Positions 22,545 through 31,965 of a stretch of DNA of 64,000 nucleotides are shown piece after piece. The notes under the pieces were generated by a model. It searched no databases. It worked only from the letters and a program-made list of their open reading frames with translations, and was not told the DNA's origin. The DNA comes from Heterohyrax brucei (taxonomy: Eukaryota; Chordata; Mammalia; Hyracoidea; Procaviidae). The DNA lies in contig CM053154.1 of NCBI GenBank assembly GCA_028571685.1, positions 4,563,501-4,627,500 on the forward strand, written 5' to 3'. The stretch's first letter is position 1, and every line of letters begins with the position of its first letter. The translations under genes were made by a program, and so were the position numbers.

Positions 22545-22960
22545 ACTGATTAAATTCTTTGTGTCATGCAAACCTTATCACTAACCTTTCCGACGTAGTT
22601 CTGCCACCATTAATGTGAACTGTCCCCCCTGAAAAGGGACTCTCCGGTCCCTTCTTCCCCACTCCTGGTAACCGCTACTAACCTTTGTTCTCTGAATATC
22701 AGCCAGTGTCACACAAGTGGGGCCCAACCACATTTGGGCTTCTGTGAACAGCTTATTTTCCTCTGCATGATGTTTTCGAGGTCCTCCCATGCCGCGATGG
22801 TAGCACCCAGCAGGGCTTTCTCTGTCACATGGGTACATTCTGCAGTTTGTTGGTGGACGTTCCTGTTGGGTCCGCCTTTGGGCTACCATGAGAGGTGCTG
22901 CCAGGCACATCGGTGTCCCTGCTGCGTTCTCAGAATTGTTTCCCTTGTCCCTGCAGCCAG
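22545..22960 (-). mobile_element. L1 3' UTR fragment, antisense
   Basis: Antisense L1 3'-UTR motifs occur in order: 'ctgccaccattaatgtgaac', 'cccactcctggtaaccgct', 'cctctgcatgatgttttcga' and 'gtttgttggtggacgttcct'. Non-coding. Confidence 0.8.
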
Positions 22961-23350
22961 GTCTGCAGCACTGGCCCAAGTGCAGACCAGGCCTGTATCT
23001 TGCAAAGCAGGACCCAGCAATCATTACAGCAACTCTAAAACATCATGTAGGACACATAAGTTTGCTCAGAGATGTCTTGATGGAGTACTCAGTGTTTACG
23101 GAACTAAACTGCCTTTCCCAGCAGATGGTAAAAGGTGTCCTCTCTTCCAGTCTCCAAGGGTGACAAGGAGACAGAAAATCCTGGGGATGTCAGCTCCAGA
23201 TGCAGCTGGGTTTGGGGACAGTGATTCCTCCCCTTTACGAGGCAGCCTGTGGGCTCGGTGAGCTTGCCCAAAGCAGGCAGGAGCAGCAGCAGGAAGGAGG
23301 GTGTGCCTCCCCAGGGCTGAGGGTGTGGGAGGGGGCCAGCCTCATGCCAG
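22961..23350. other. Sequence without recognised features
   Basis: Unique-looking DNA between an L1 3' end and a short AT-rich candidate element. Confidence 0.4.
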
Positions 23351-23354
23351 ACAA

Positions 23355-23460
23355 GGGACGCTTGTTTTCACTCGTTTTTAATTGGCCTCCTTTTTAATGG
23401 CCTAAATTAATAGGTGTCAAAAGGTGCAAAACACACGTGGCTTTATTTTTCAGGTAGGCA
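23355..23460. promoter_or_regulatory. Small candidate element with T-box-like and E-box motifs
   Basis: An AT-rich island carries 'tttttaattggcc', a direct pair of T-box-like half sites (aggtgt at 23412, aggtgc at 23422) and an E-box cacgtg at 23434-23439. Role is inferred from motif clustering only. Confidence 0.3.
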
Positions 23461-23923
23461 TTTGCCTGGGCTGTCCTTGGCCAAACGCTGCTGGGACGAG
23501 GCTCAGCTATAAGGGCTGAGGCTAGGATGGGCTTTGCCACCCCTGGCCAGGGGTCCCTGGGTACTCCACCTACCAGGCACTGGGCACAGTGGGTCTCAGA
23601 GGGTTGCCCAGATGGGCTGGGGAGCTCAGAGCCCAGAGCAGCCACCCAGCATCCCAGTGCAACCCAGTGCACCCTTGGCCAGGCCTCCTGCAGGGCCATG
23701 CTGTGTTTTTCTCACAGATGGAAGGAGCATATCAAGGGGCACCACCCAGAGGAGGCGGAGAGGCTCTCGGCACCCAGCCTCCACCACTGTTTCTCTTCTC
23801 ACATCCCATTTCTTTAATTCCTCTACCAGCCCCTGGGAGTAGAGGGGACCCCAGAGCCACACAGTAGGACAGAGGCTTGAGGGCTTCTCAGGTTATAAGA
23901 CACTTCCTAGTGTGTATCAGCAA

Positions 23924-24070
23924 CAGTGTGTGCACACTGTGTGTATGCTGTGTGTGTACTTGTCTGTGTACGTGCTGTGTATACGTGCTGTGTGTGTGCC
24001 TATGTGTATATGTATGTGCCTGTGGCCCTGTGCGCTTACGTGTGTGTGTGTGTGTGTGTGTGTGCGTGCA
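23924..24070. repeat. Complex (TG)n microsatellite
   Basis: Compound TG repeat with TGTGTA, TGTGCC and TGTGTACG variants, ending in a pure (TG) run at about 24043-24064. The Cys/Val and His/Thr frames across it are artefacts. Confidence 0.95.
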
Positions 24071-24540
24071 CGCGCATGTCCCGCACATACACCTGTCCCA
24101 GCTCTGGCCTTAGGTGGAGACTTAAAGACACGCTCCGCTTCATATGTGTAGAAACTCCCTGCATTCGACTTCACTAGAAAACAGCCGCTACTGGAAGGGA
24201 AGGTAACTGTCCCTGGGGGGTGACAAAGCCAGCATTCACACAGGTGTGGACAGCACACTGATACGACAGGCCTCCCAGGGCCTGTCCAACATCCTGGCTA
24301 TCTCACCAGAGACAGCCTGAGTATTAATTCTGTGGTATTTATAGGATGGGGACACATTCCCCACAGTCCAGGCTCTAATCACATCACTCACGTTTGTTTA
24401 TGATCAAATGCAGTGAATAAATAGGTTAGGCAAAGGAGTAGTGCCATCTCAGGGTCTAACCACCAAGCACTAGACCTCACCTCAACTGCCTGACAAACTG
24501 TATTCAATGCGCCCATCCCTTCCTGTTGCCACGGCAACGC
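24071..24540. other. Sequence without recognised features
   Basis: No exon. A weak MIR-like stretch ('aaggtaactgtccctgggg' then 'cattcacacaggtg', about 24200-24245) is possible but too short to call. Confidence 0.4.
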
Positions 24541-24542
24541 CT

Positions 24543-24699
24543 GCGTCTATTCCACAGCACATCTGACTCTACACTGTGACAGCCCTGAGTCTATACCACC
24601 ACGTCATCAGAGTCTACACTGCAGCAGACCGGAGTTTACATCACGGCGTCACCTGAGTCCACCCCACAGCAGACCTGAGGCTCCAGCAACGTGGTCACC
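24543..24699. repeat. Minisatellite, seven alternating 22/23-bp units
   Basis: Units start at 24543, 24565, 24587, 24610, 24632, 24655 and 24677. From the third unit on, two types alternate. One carries a 'cgtca' or 'ggtcacc' core (23 bp) and the other a 'cagcagacc' core (22 bp), giving a higher-order period of 45 bp. Confidence 0.85.
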
Positions 24700-24964
24700 A
24701 TCCTTCCAAGACGCGCTTGTGAAAACCTCAGGCCTACCCAGGAACGTGTGTTTGGAGGCTAGAAGGTAGATGGCTTTGGAGGTCTTTTGTAACGACAAAG
24801 CAAAGAAGCAAGGTTCTGCTTGCAAAGACTTTTTACAGAACCTCAAATCATTAGCGAGTAGTCCCAACCCCATCCTCGGCTTCACTTTAAAAATCAAGAA
24901 GAGGAGGACATTTTGAATGGCATGTCAGAATCTAGTGGGATTGGTTCCTGGGTAGATAGAACTT

Positions 24965-24965
<1 letters not shown>
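24700..24965. other. Sequence without recognised features
   Basis: Unique-looking DNA between a minisatellite and a CA array. Confidence 0.4.

Positions 24966-24967
<2 letters not shown>

Positions 24968-25013
<46 letters not shown>
24968..25013. repeat. (CA)n microsatellite
   Basis: Uninterrupted CA run of about 45 bases abutting the head of the AfroSINE at 25014. CA sequence resumes after the SINE tail (25171-25182). Confidence 0.98.
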
Positions 25014-25020
<7 letters not shown>

Positions 25021-25170
25021 CCCGTGTCATAGTAGTTAAGTCCTATGGCTTCTAACCGAAAGGTTGACAGTTGGAATCCAATAAATGCTCCTCAGAAAGT
25101 CTATGGGGCATTTTTACTCTGTCCTATCAGGTTGCTGTAAGTCAGACGTAACTCGACAGCCGTGAGAGGG
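25014..25170 (+). mobile_element. AfroSINE inserted in a (CA)n array
   Basis: Head 'ggaagcccccgtgtcatagt', B-box region 'aaggttgacagttggaatcc', body 'aagtctatggggcattttta', tail 'aactcgacagccgtgag'. Flanked on both sides by CA repeat. Confidence 0.93.
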
Positions 25171-25190
25171 GCACACACACACATACATGA

Positions 25191-25679
25191 GGTCTGACAA
25201 TTAAGTTCCTGAACTCATCCCAGGAAAAGTGCTACATACCTTATTGCTGAATATCACTATGGCCACCTTCAAAGTACTCCCCTTGGGAAGTTATGCACTG
25301 ATGTCGGTGCCTGGTCTACCCTTCAAAGAAATTCTGAAACTCTTTTTCTAGCATGACCATCAGAACTATATTCATAATACCCTTGATGTTTTGAATGTCA
25401 TCCAAATGTCTTCCTTTCAATATTTCCTTTATCTTCAGGCAAGGAAAAAAGCCACTGGGTGCCAGATCAGGGGAGTATAGAGTGTGTTCCAATACAGTGA
25501 TTTGTTTACTGGCTAAAAACTCCCTCACAGGCAACTAGACAATTAAGTTCTTAACCTTGCCACCATGTGCAATGGGCATTCCGGAAAGAGGAGTACTTCA
25601 GCAGTGACCGTAGTGATATTCAGCAATGAGGTACATAGCACTTTTTCTAGGATGAGGTCGTGATCTTAATTGGCGGTCC
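25191..25679 (-). mobile_element. Fold-back mariner-derived element, copy 1
   Basis: DNA transposon of the Tc1/mariner superfamily. The left end begins 'ggtctgacaattaagttcct'. The right end (about 25595-25679), reversed, matches the left end: 'aaaaagtgcta' is followed by a match to 'cattgctgaatatcacta'. The centre, read on the minus strand, encodes the C-terminal part of a mariner transposase (25316-25534). It includes the motif YSPDLAPSG, in which the third catalytic Asp of the DD34D triad is replaced by Gly. Both arms carry the transposase-3'-side terminus in opposite orientation, so the N-terminal half of the gene is absent. The element could not be autonomous. Terminal TA duplications are plausible but not clean. 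Confidence 0.85.
25316..25534 (-). pseudogene. Mariner transposase C-terminal fragment
   Basis: About 72 codons read the end of a mariner transposase: a KQITVLEH segment, then YSPDLAPSG, then FPCLKIKEILKGR. The catalytic Asp that should follow Ser in the LAPSD motif is Gly here. The DNA-binding domain and the first two catalytic Asp residues are missing, so it is a non-functional remnant within the fold-back element. The methionine is incidental. Confidence 0.85.
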
Positions 25680-25684
25680 TTTTA

Positions 25685-26205
25685 CGTCCTTTCATATGTG
25701 TGCACATGTACACACATATACACACACACAGACAAGCTTGTGGCTCAGGTTTGTGCTTACAGGTAATTTCCATAAAAATTAATATTCCTGACTTTACTGG
25801 AACTAAATAATTAAGGAAGAAAGTATATTACAATAATAAAATTATCAACAGAGTTGTGACAAGCAGTCATGTGCTTGTAAACGAAATTTACTTAGGTGCC
25901 ACTCAAACCAGTGTAATTAAGAGGTATAGAATGCATTACCAGATGGCTCCTGTTTAGTGTCTCTTTCCTTTAGAGAACAAGGGGATTAACATGAGCACTA
26001 ACTAGTACCCACAATGCCCAGCACCCCACACCCCCAAGGCAGTACCCCACCATGGTGATTCTGCACTTAGCATGTCTGTCTAAGCACGTGTGTGACATAA
26101 ATCTCAGCAATGACCAGATGACCATAATGAAATGGAGAGACACTGGCTGTGGAAACACCTGGCTTTAGAACCAGGACTTAGGGAACAAGCTAACAGAAAC
26201 GGCTT
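25685..26205. other. Sequence without recognised features
   Basis: AT-moderate DNA with a short TG/CA-type stretch near 25700-25732. No repeat family or exon recognised. Confidence 0.4.
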
Positions 26206-26211
26206 CTCATG

Positions 26212-26345
26212 TGTTGTTGCTGCTGGTTGCTGTCGATTGAGATTCACAGTGTCCCTGTGTATCGTCGGTGGCTGTTGTCAACCCCAATTCATAGGAACCC
26301 TGAGTGACAGAGCAGAAATATCCCTCCATGTTCTTTTGGCTGCAT
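26212..26345 (-). mobile_element. Two adjacent AfroSINE/RTE 3'-tail pieces
   Basis: Reverse-orientation tails occur twice: 'tgctgtcgattgagattcac' with 'agtgtccctgtgt', and 'gctgttgtcaaccccaattc' with 'ataggaaccctgagtgaca'. The second runs into a SINE-like body ('ttcttttggctgcatctttt'). Confidence 0.7.
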
Positions 26346-27110
26346 CTTTTTTTATATATAATGGAATGAAAATGTACATTCCCATACAAATTTGCATGCC
26401 CACCTATATGCAGCTCCCACTGTTCTCCCTGCCCGGTGACAGCACACTCTTCCTCTCTGCTCCATACATGTTTTATCCTCCCAACAGTCTCCTATCCCCT
26501 TCTCCCCACCCTCTCCCTCACCTCCAGTAAGAGGTCAGCAGGACAACATCCTATACATGCATAGTATCATAAAGTGCACACATGATATGGTCACTCTGTG
26601 TCACCATGTCCAATCCATTCCTGCCCACAGAGTTGACTTTCATTATGATTTATGGACAGGGGCAGCATGAGAGCCAGGGGCCATGCCCCCAGGGGGACTC
26701 CGAGGACCCAGGATCTTCAATTGCAGTCTTTTAGTGGCAATCTCAGGGTGCACCCCTTTTTTTCTTGTGTTGCCGGTGAGACTCAGCTTTGTGAGCTCCA
26801 TCATGGCTACCACTGGTGGTGGCTGAACACCATCCAGTTCTTCCGGTCACAAGTCAATGTAGTCACCCACTCACGTGGGTCTCTCTGTCTTCTGGGTTCT
26901 CTTTCCCCCATGTCATGTTGGTCCTTGATGGTCATCCATTCCTGCTGAGTTGGGACCATTTGCTGTACCCTCAGATGGCAGCTGGGCAGCTTTTAAGACC
27001 CCCGACGCCACTCACCAATGTGAGGTGCAGAAGGCTCTCTTAGCAAAATGCTAGTTGTGCCAACGGGCCTTGATTTCCCCTGAGAGCCTGGCCCCTTGCC
27101 CCCTGCCCCA
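26346..27110 (-). mobile_element. Afrotherian L1 3' UTR, antisense
   Basis: It starts with a T-rich (antisense poly-A) stretch and then follows the order I remember for the elephant L1 3' UTR in reverse. The motifs are 'ctctccctcacctccagtaa', 'ttgccggtgagactcagctt', 'accatccagttcttccggtc', 'actcacgtgggtctctctgt', 'cttttaagacccccgacgcc' and 'actcaccaatgtgaggtg'. Non-coding. Confidence 0.75.
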
Positions 27111-27111
27111 G

Positions 27112-27243
27112 CTGTTGGCTGCATTCTTTAAGAGAGCAGATTGCTAGGTCTTTCTCCTGTGGAGCAGCTGGTTGAGTTTGACACTAACCTTCCTGTTAAC
27201 AGCTGGGTACTTAGACATTCATGTCACCAGAGCTTCTTACATT
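27112..27243 (-). mobile_element. AfroSINE-group element, diverged
   Basis: 'gagcagattgctaggtcttt' followed by 'ctcctgtggagcagctggtt' and a head ending 'tgtcaccagagcttctta' fits the subtype with a 'gggagcagattgccaggtct' body. First of three SINEs in a row in the same orientation. Confidence 0.75.
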
Positions 27244-27251
27244 CTGACACA

Positions 27252-27409
27252 CAACCAAACCACTGCCTCTGAGTCAATTGTGACTCACAGAGACTCTATA
27301 GGACAGAGTAGAATTGCCCCATAGGGTTTCCAAGGAGTGCCTGGTAGATTCAAACTGCCGATCTTTTGGTTAGCAGCTGAGCTTTAACCACTATGCCACC
27401 AGGGTTTCC
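27252..27409 (-). mobile_element. AfroSINE
   Basis: Well-preserved reverse copy: 'aaaccactgcctctgagtca', 'gtagaattgccccatagggt', 'ttagcagctgagctttaacc', 'actatgccaccagggtttcc'. Confidence 0.96.
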
Positions 27410-27411
27410 TC

Positions 27412-27556
27412 AATGCTATGTAAAACCTAATTCAGAGTGACCTTTAGGAGGGAATAGAACTGTCCCGCAAGGTTTCCAAGAAACACCTGGTGGGTTCAAA
27501 CCACTGAACTTCTGGTTAACAGCCATAGCTCTTAACCGCTCTGCCACCAGCGGCTG
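27412..27556 (-). mobile_element. AfroSINE
   Basis: Reverse copy immediately after the previous one: 'atagaactgtcccgcaaggt', 'acacctggtgggttcaaacc', 'cttaaccgctctgccaccag'. Tail shortened. Confidence 0.93.
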
Positions 27557-27811
27557 CTGGATTCTCTCAGTCACCACGGAGTCACCTAGAAGCTCAGTTT
27601 AGTGAGTCAGACAGTGGTTGACTGACCAACACACTGACCTTTGTCTCCTACCTGGACTGGAGCACGCTTGCCCATTCTTAACCATAGTGCTCAGTTTGCT
27701 ATTGACTGAGAGAAGTAATTCATCCACTCTCCCACGTCAGCAAAATTCATCATGTATGAATTCATCATAAATTATTCATATATATAAATTCATCATCAAG
27801 TCATAATATAA

Positions 27812-28050
27812 AGCTAACAGTTATTGAGTGTTTACTGTGTGCTAAGGATGATTCTAATGGCTTTAGATGGATTACTGATTTAATACATCAGACATATTTA
27901 ATATATAAGACAATCTATTGCAGTGGGTACTGCCAGTATTATCATCTCACTCTCAAAGAAATGATGGCACAGAGAGGTGATGTAACTTGCTCAAGGCCTC
28001 ACAGCAGGCATGGGTTTGAAGGAGGTATGTGCTCTTCATCACTGCACACG
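27812..28050 (-). mobile_element. MIR SINE, antisense
   Basis: 'gctaacagttattgagtgtt' with 'tactgtgtgctaaggatg' and 'tggcacagagaggtgatgta' with 'acttgctcaaggcctcacag' are the ordered hallmarks of MIR in reverse. The tRNA-like end is near 28010-28050. An ancient, pan-mammalian element. Confidence 0.93.
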
Positions 28051-28189
28051 CTGCTGTTCTGTCACATAAAGACAGGAAGCTTGTATAAACTTGGCCTCAT
28101 AGGTTTCAAGATACAGGCATCTAATACTGCTAGCAATAATGTTTGCCAAGCAGATATAAAAGGAAATCAAAGCAACTTCCAGATCAAAT

Positions 28190-28346
28190 AAACCTGTTGT
28201 TATCAAGTTGATAACAACTCAGAACAACCCTACAGGACAGAGTACAACTGCCCCATAGGGTTTCCAAGGAGTGACTGGTCTATTTGAACTGCTGACCTTT
28301 CGGTGAGCAGCCATAACTCCTAGTCACTGCACCACCAGGGCTCCGA
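28190..28346 (-). mobile_element. AfroSINE
   Basis: 'acagagtacaactgccccat', 'gggtttccaaggagtgactg', 'cctttcggtgagcagccata' and 'gtcactgcaccaccagggct' in reverse orientation. The tail contains the short repeat 'atcaagttgataac'. Confidence 0.93.
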
Positions 28347-28479
28347 TAGACAGACAGATGCATATGCCTGCATGTAAATACATACATGTTTTCTAGCTCC
28401 ACCCACTGACAAGACCAGGAACAGCAGCACTTCAGTAGCAATGAGCACACCCAGTGGCTAGATCTTGGTTCCAAATGTC

Positions 28480-29640
28480 ATGGTCTGCTAAAACAAGCTA
28501 GGCTCCTCAGAGAAACGACTGGACCCAGGGTGAGAAAAAGACCCTGATGATCCTAGGGTACCTTCTAGTGCCACCGAGTAAGTCCGAGTTTCAGAATGAG
28601 GAAGACATTTCAAAAGGTAGCAGAGGTAACTTAAAGGGTTGCTAACAGCCAAGTTTGGGCCAAGTTGAGCAATAAACAATAATTACAATGGAGTATAACT
28701 GACAGAATAAAATAGAAATTGATAAACTCACACTGACATAAATAAATGAATGGGGGGAAGCAAAATAAAAAGAAACACAGTCTTTGCAGTAGAAATCCAG
28801 CTAACAAATATAGACAATGAACTTAGAAAATCACCATCTGGCAGCCACCAGAGTCGTAATTCACGTAGGTAAGAAACACCAATAGATGCCAAAACTCATG
28901 GGTAACAATGGGCTAAGAAATGGAGTTTTGCATGCTCTCCAAATAGCTCACTTTATAATACTTGTTAATGAGAAAGCAGGGAAAGTAGTTTATACTAGAG
29001 AAACTTGGTAGACAACATCTCAGCCAGAGATCAAAGGAAACTCCACAAGAAACCGTACACATGACACCACAGACCCCCTAGAGAAAACAATGACAAGAAC
29101 TCAGCCCACTTCTATGATCTTCTGGCAACAAACGTGTAACATGGATCCAGGCAGCAGGACTCAGTGGTTAAGAGCTTGGCTGTTAACGCAATACTTATTA
29201 CTTCGAATCCACTGGCCACTCCCTGGAAACCTTAAAGGACAGTTCTACTCAGTCCTATAAGGTCCCTACGAGTTGGGATCCACATGACAGCAATGCTGTT
29301 TGTTTATGGTGCTTAATCAGGAGGGTAAGTGAGACACATTTTAAAGTGTCCTTCGAGACGGCTGGCTTATACCCTCCGGAACTGTCAAAAGCATAGTGGG
29401 CAGAAACAGAAGAACTGCTGCAGGCAGGAGACCAAGCGCACCTGTGGACAGGGTGCAGGGGGGCCCTGGCCTCCACACTTTTGCCCTAAACAATCCTGGT
29501 CAAAGACAAACTTGTATGGCATGTCAGGGATAAGAATATGGGGATGTTCTCTGGGCTGTTCTTGCAAGTTTTCTGTATGTTTAACATGATTTCAGAACAA
29601 AAAAATTAGAACACACACAAAAAAACAAAAAGACATTGCT
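28480..29640 (+). mobile_element. Old L1 3' UTR with poly-A end, split by a SINE
   Basis: Ordered motifs of an old L1M-type 3' UTR are present: 'gaaattgataaactcacact' near 28709, 'cagcagcc'-like 'tggcagccaccagagtcgta' near 28839, 'gttctctgggctgttcttgc' near 29545, and a terminal A-rich stretch at about 29598-29632. The AfroSINE at 29145-29313 interrupts it. Family assignment is from memory. Confidence 0.6.
29145..29313 (+). mobile_element. AfroSINE nested in an L1 3' UTR
   Basis: Degenerate head 'caggactcagtggttaagag', B-box region 'attacttcgaatccactggc', body 'ggacagttctactcagtcct' and tail 'gttgggatccacatgacagc'. Confidence 0.88.
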
Positions 29641-30600
29641 TTGGCATAAATAGTAGACAACAGCTCACCACAAGTGTGTCAGTTTGTTGTACTGTGGTGA
29701 CTTGTCTGCTGCTGTGATGCTAGAAGCCGTGTCACAGGTATTTCCAGTACCAACCGTGCCACCCATGTTAAGTTTTAGCAGAACTTGCAGACTAAGACAG
29801 ACTAGGAGGACCTGGCGGTGTACTTCCAAAATAAATTTGCCTGTGGAAACTTTTAAATGACAAGGGTCACTGTCTGGTATGGTGTTGAAAGAAGAGCCCC
29901 TCAACGCATTCATGATACAGCTGGAGAAGAGCTGCCTCCTCAAACAAGAATCAACCTTAATGACACAGATAGAATTCTTATATGAACCTCGTTTGCTAAT
30001 GTGGCATGATTCAAAATGCGATGAAATAACTGCAAACATCCATTAATGACTAGAGCATGGACTGTGCAGAGTATGAATCTAGGACAATTATAAGTTGTCA
30101 AAAATGAAATATGAAAACATTGATATTCTAGGTATCAGTGAGCAGAAATGAACTGACATTGGCCATTTTGAATTAGACAATCACAAAATCTACCGTGTCA
30201 GGAATAACAAACTGAAGAGGCATGAGGTTGCGTTCATGGTCAGAAAGAACATTTCAAGACAATCCTGCACTACAATGCTGTCAGTGATGGGATACTAGGC
30301 ACATGCCTGCAAAGAAGACCAGTTAATAAAACTATTAGTCCAATTTTTGCATCAACTACTAAGGCCAAAGAGGAAGAAAATGAAAACTTTTACAAACTTC
30401 TGTAGTCTAAAATTGATTGAATATGCAATCAAGATGCATCAATAATTTCTTGTGAAAGTTAGAAACAGAGATGAATCGGTGCTGGGGGAAAATGTGGCCT
30501 TGGTCACAGGGAAATACACAACAGAATTTTGCAAGATCAATGACTTTTTCATTGAAAGTGTCTTTTTCACAACATAAACAATGACTACACATGTAAACAT

Positions 30601-30776
30601 GGAAACCCTGGTTGTGTAATGGTGAATACTGTGTAGTGGTGAAATACTGCAGGAGAACCAGGAGGTCCACAGTTCAAATCCACCAGGTGCTGCTTGGAAA
30701 CTCTATGGGGCAGTTCTACTCTGACCTACAGGGCCGTGATGAGAATTGACTCAGTGGTGTTGGTTTAGTTTGGGTT
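30601..30776 (+). mobile_element. AfroSINE nested in the RTE
   Basis: The head 'ggaaaccctggttgtgtaat' carries an internal near-duplication of about 18 bases ('actgtgtagtggtgaaatac'). The body 'aactctatggggcagttcta' and tail 'gagaattgactcagtggtgt' follow. The flanks acatgtaaac (30589-30598) and acatgtagac (30779-30788) are a probable 10-bp target duplication. Confidence 0.95.
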
Positions 30777-31773
30777 ATACATGTAGACTGTATTGGAAGG
30801 AATACTCGACAATCAAATCAACTATATCTGTGGAAAGAGTCCATGGAGAAGCTCAGTATCACCAGTCAGAACAAGCCCAGGGGTTGCCTGCAGAACAGAC
30901 CATCAACTTCTCCTAGGCAAGTTTAAGGTGAAGCTGCAAAAACTGAAGCAAGTCCAATGACGTCAAAATGCAATCTTGAGTGTATCTCACCTGAATTTGC
31001 ATATCATCTCAAGATTAGATTTGACACATTGCACATTAACGGCCCAGAGCCAGGCAAACTTTAGAGTGGTGTCAAGGACATCAAACATGATTAAAACAAG
31101 AGGCCACTAAAACGACAGGAAAGAAAGAAAAGACAAAAACAAATGTCAGAAGAGACTCTATCAACTAGCTTTTGAACACAAAACAGCTAAAGTCAGTGGA
31201 AGAAATGATGAAGTAAAAAAGCTGAACAGGAGATTTCAAATGGTGGCTTAAGAAAACAAAGCAAAGTATTATAATGATATGTGTAAAATGCTGGACTTAG
31301 AAAACCAAAAAGAAAGAACACACTCAGCATTTCTCAAAACGAAAGACCTAAAGAAAAATCCAAGCCTTGAGTTGTGATATGAAAATACTGTATGTGGAAG
31401 ATACTGAACAACCCAAGAAGCATCCAAAGAAGACGGAAGGAACATAACAAGTCACTGTACCAAAAAGAATTGTCGATGCCCAGCTATGTAAAGAGGTAGC
31501 ATAAGATCATGAACCAGCAGTGCTGGAGGAATAAGTTCAATCTGCATGGAAGACAAAAAACAAGGCTCTGGAATTGATAGAATACCAAGTGAATTGCTTC
31601 ACCAAATGAATGCAGCGCTAGAGGTGCTAAGCCATCTATGCCAAGAAATTTGGAAGACAACTGCCTGGTCAATAGGCTGAACAAAATCTATATTTGTGCC
31701 AATTCCAAAGAAAGATGATTCAACCAAATAAAGAAATTGTAGAACCTCATTACCATCACACACAAGTAAAACT

Positions 31774-31965
31774 TTGCAAAGACTATTCATAACGGGTTTG
31801 CAACAGTACGTATACAGGGAACTACCAGAAGTTGAAGCCAGATTCAGAAGAGGAAATGGAACCGAGGATATCATTGCTGATGTCAGGTGGATCTTGGCTG
31901 AAAGCAGAGAATATTGGAAAGCTATTTACCTGTGTTTCACTGACTATGCAAAGGCATTCAACTTT
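31774..31965 (+). pseudogene. RTE reverse-transcriptase fragment (palm region)
   Basis: About 64 codons remain in frame within the LINE. They read a Gln-rich QQYVYRELPE stretch, then ARFRRGNGTEDIIADVRWIL, then DYAKAFN. These are the conserved RT blocks before and at motif A of RTE-clade elements. The rest of the ORF is broken. Confidence 0.85.

Noticed and set aside
24543..24699. CRISPR-like array (regular 22-23-bp spacing)
   Set aside because: Units are contiguous without spacers and lie in mammalian nuclear DNA; it is a minisatellite.
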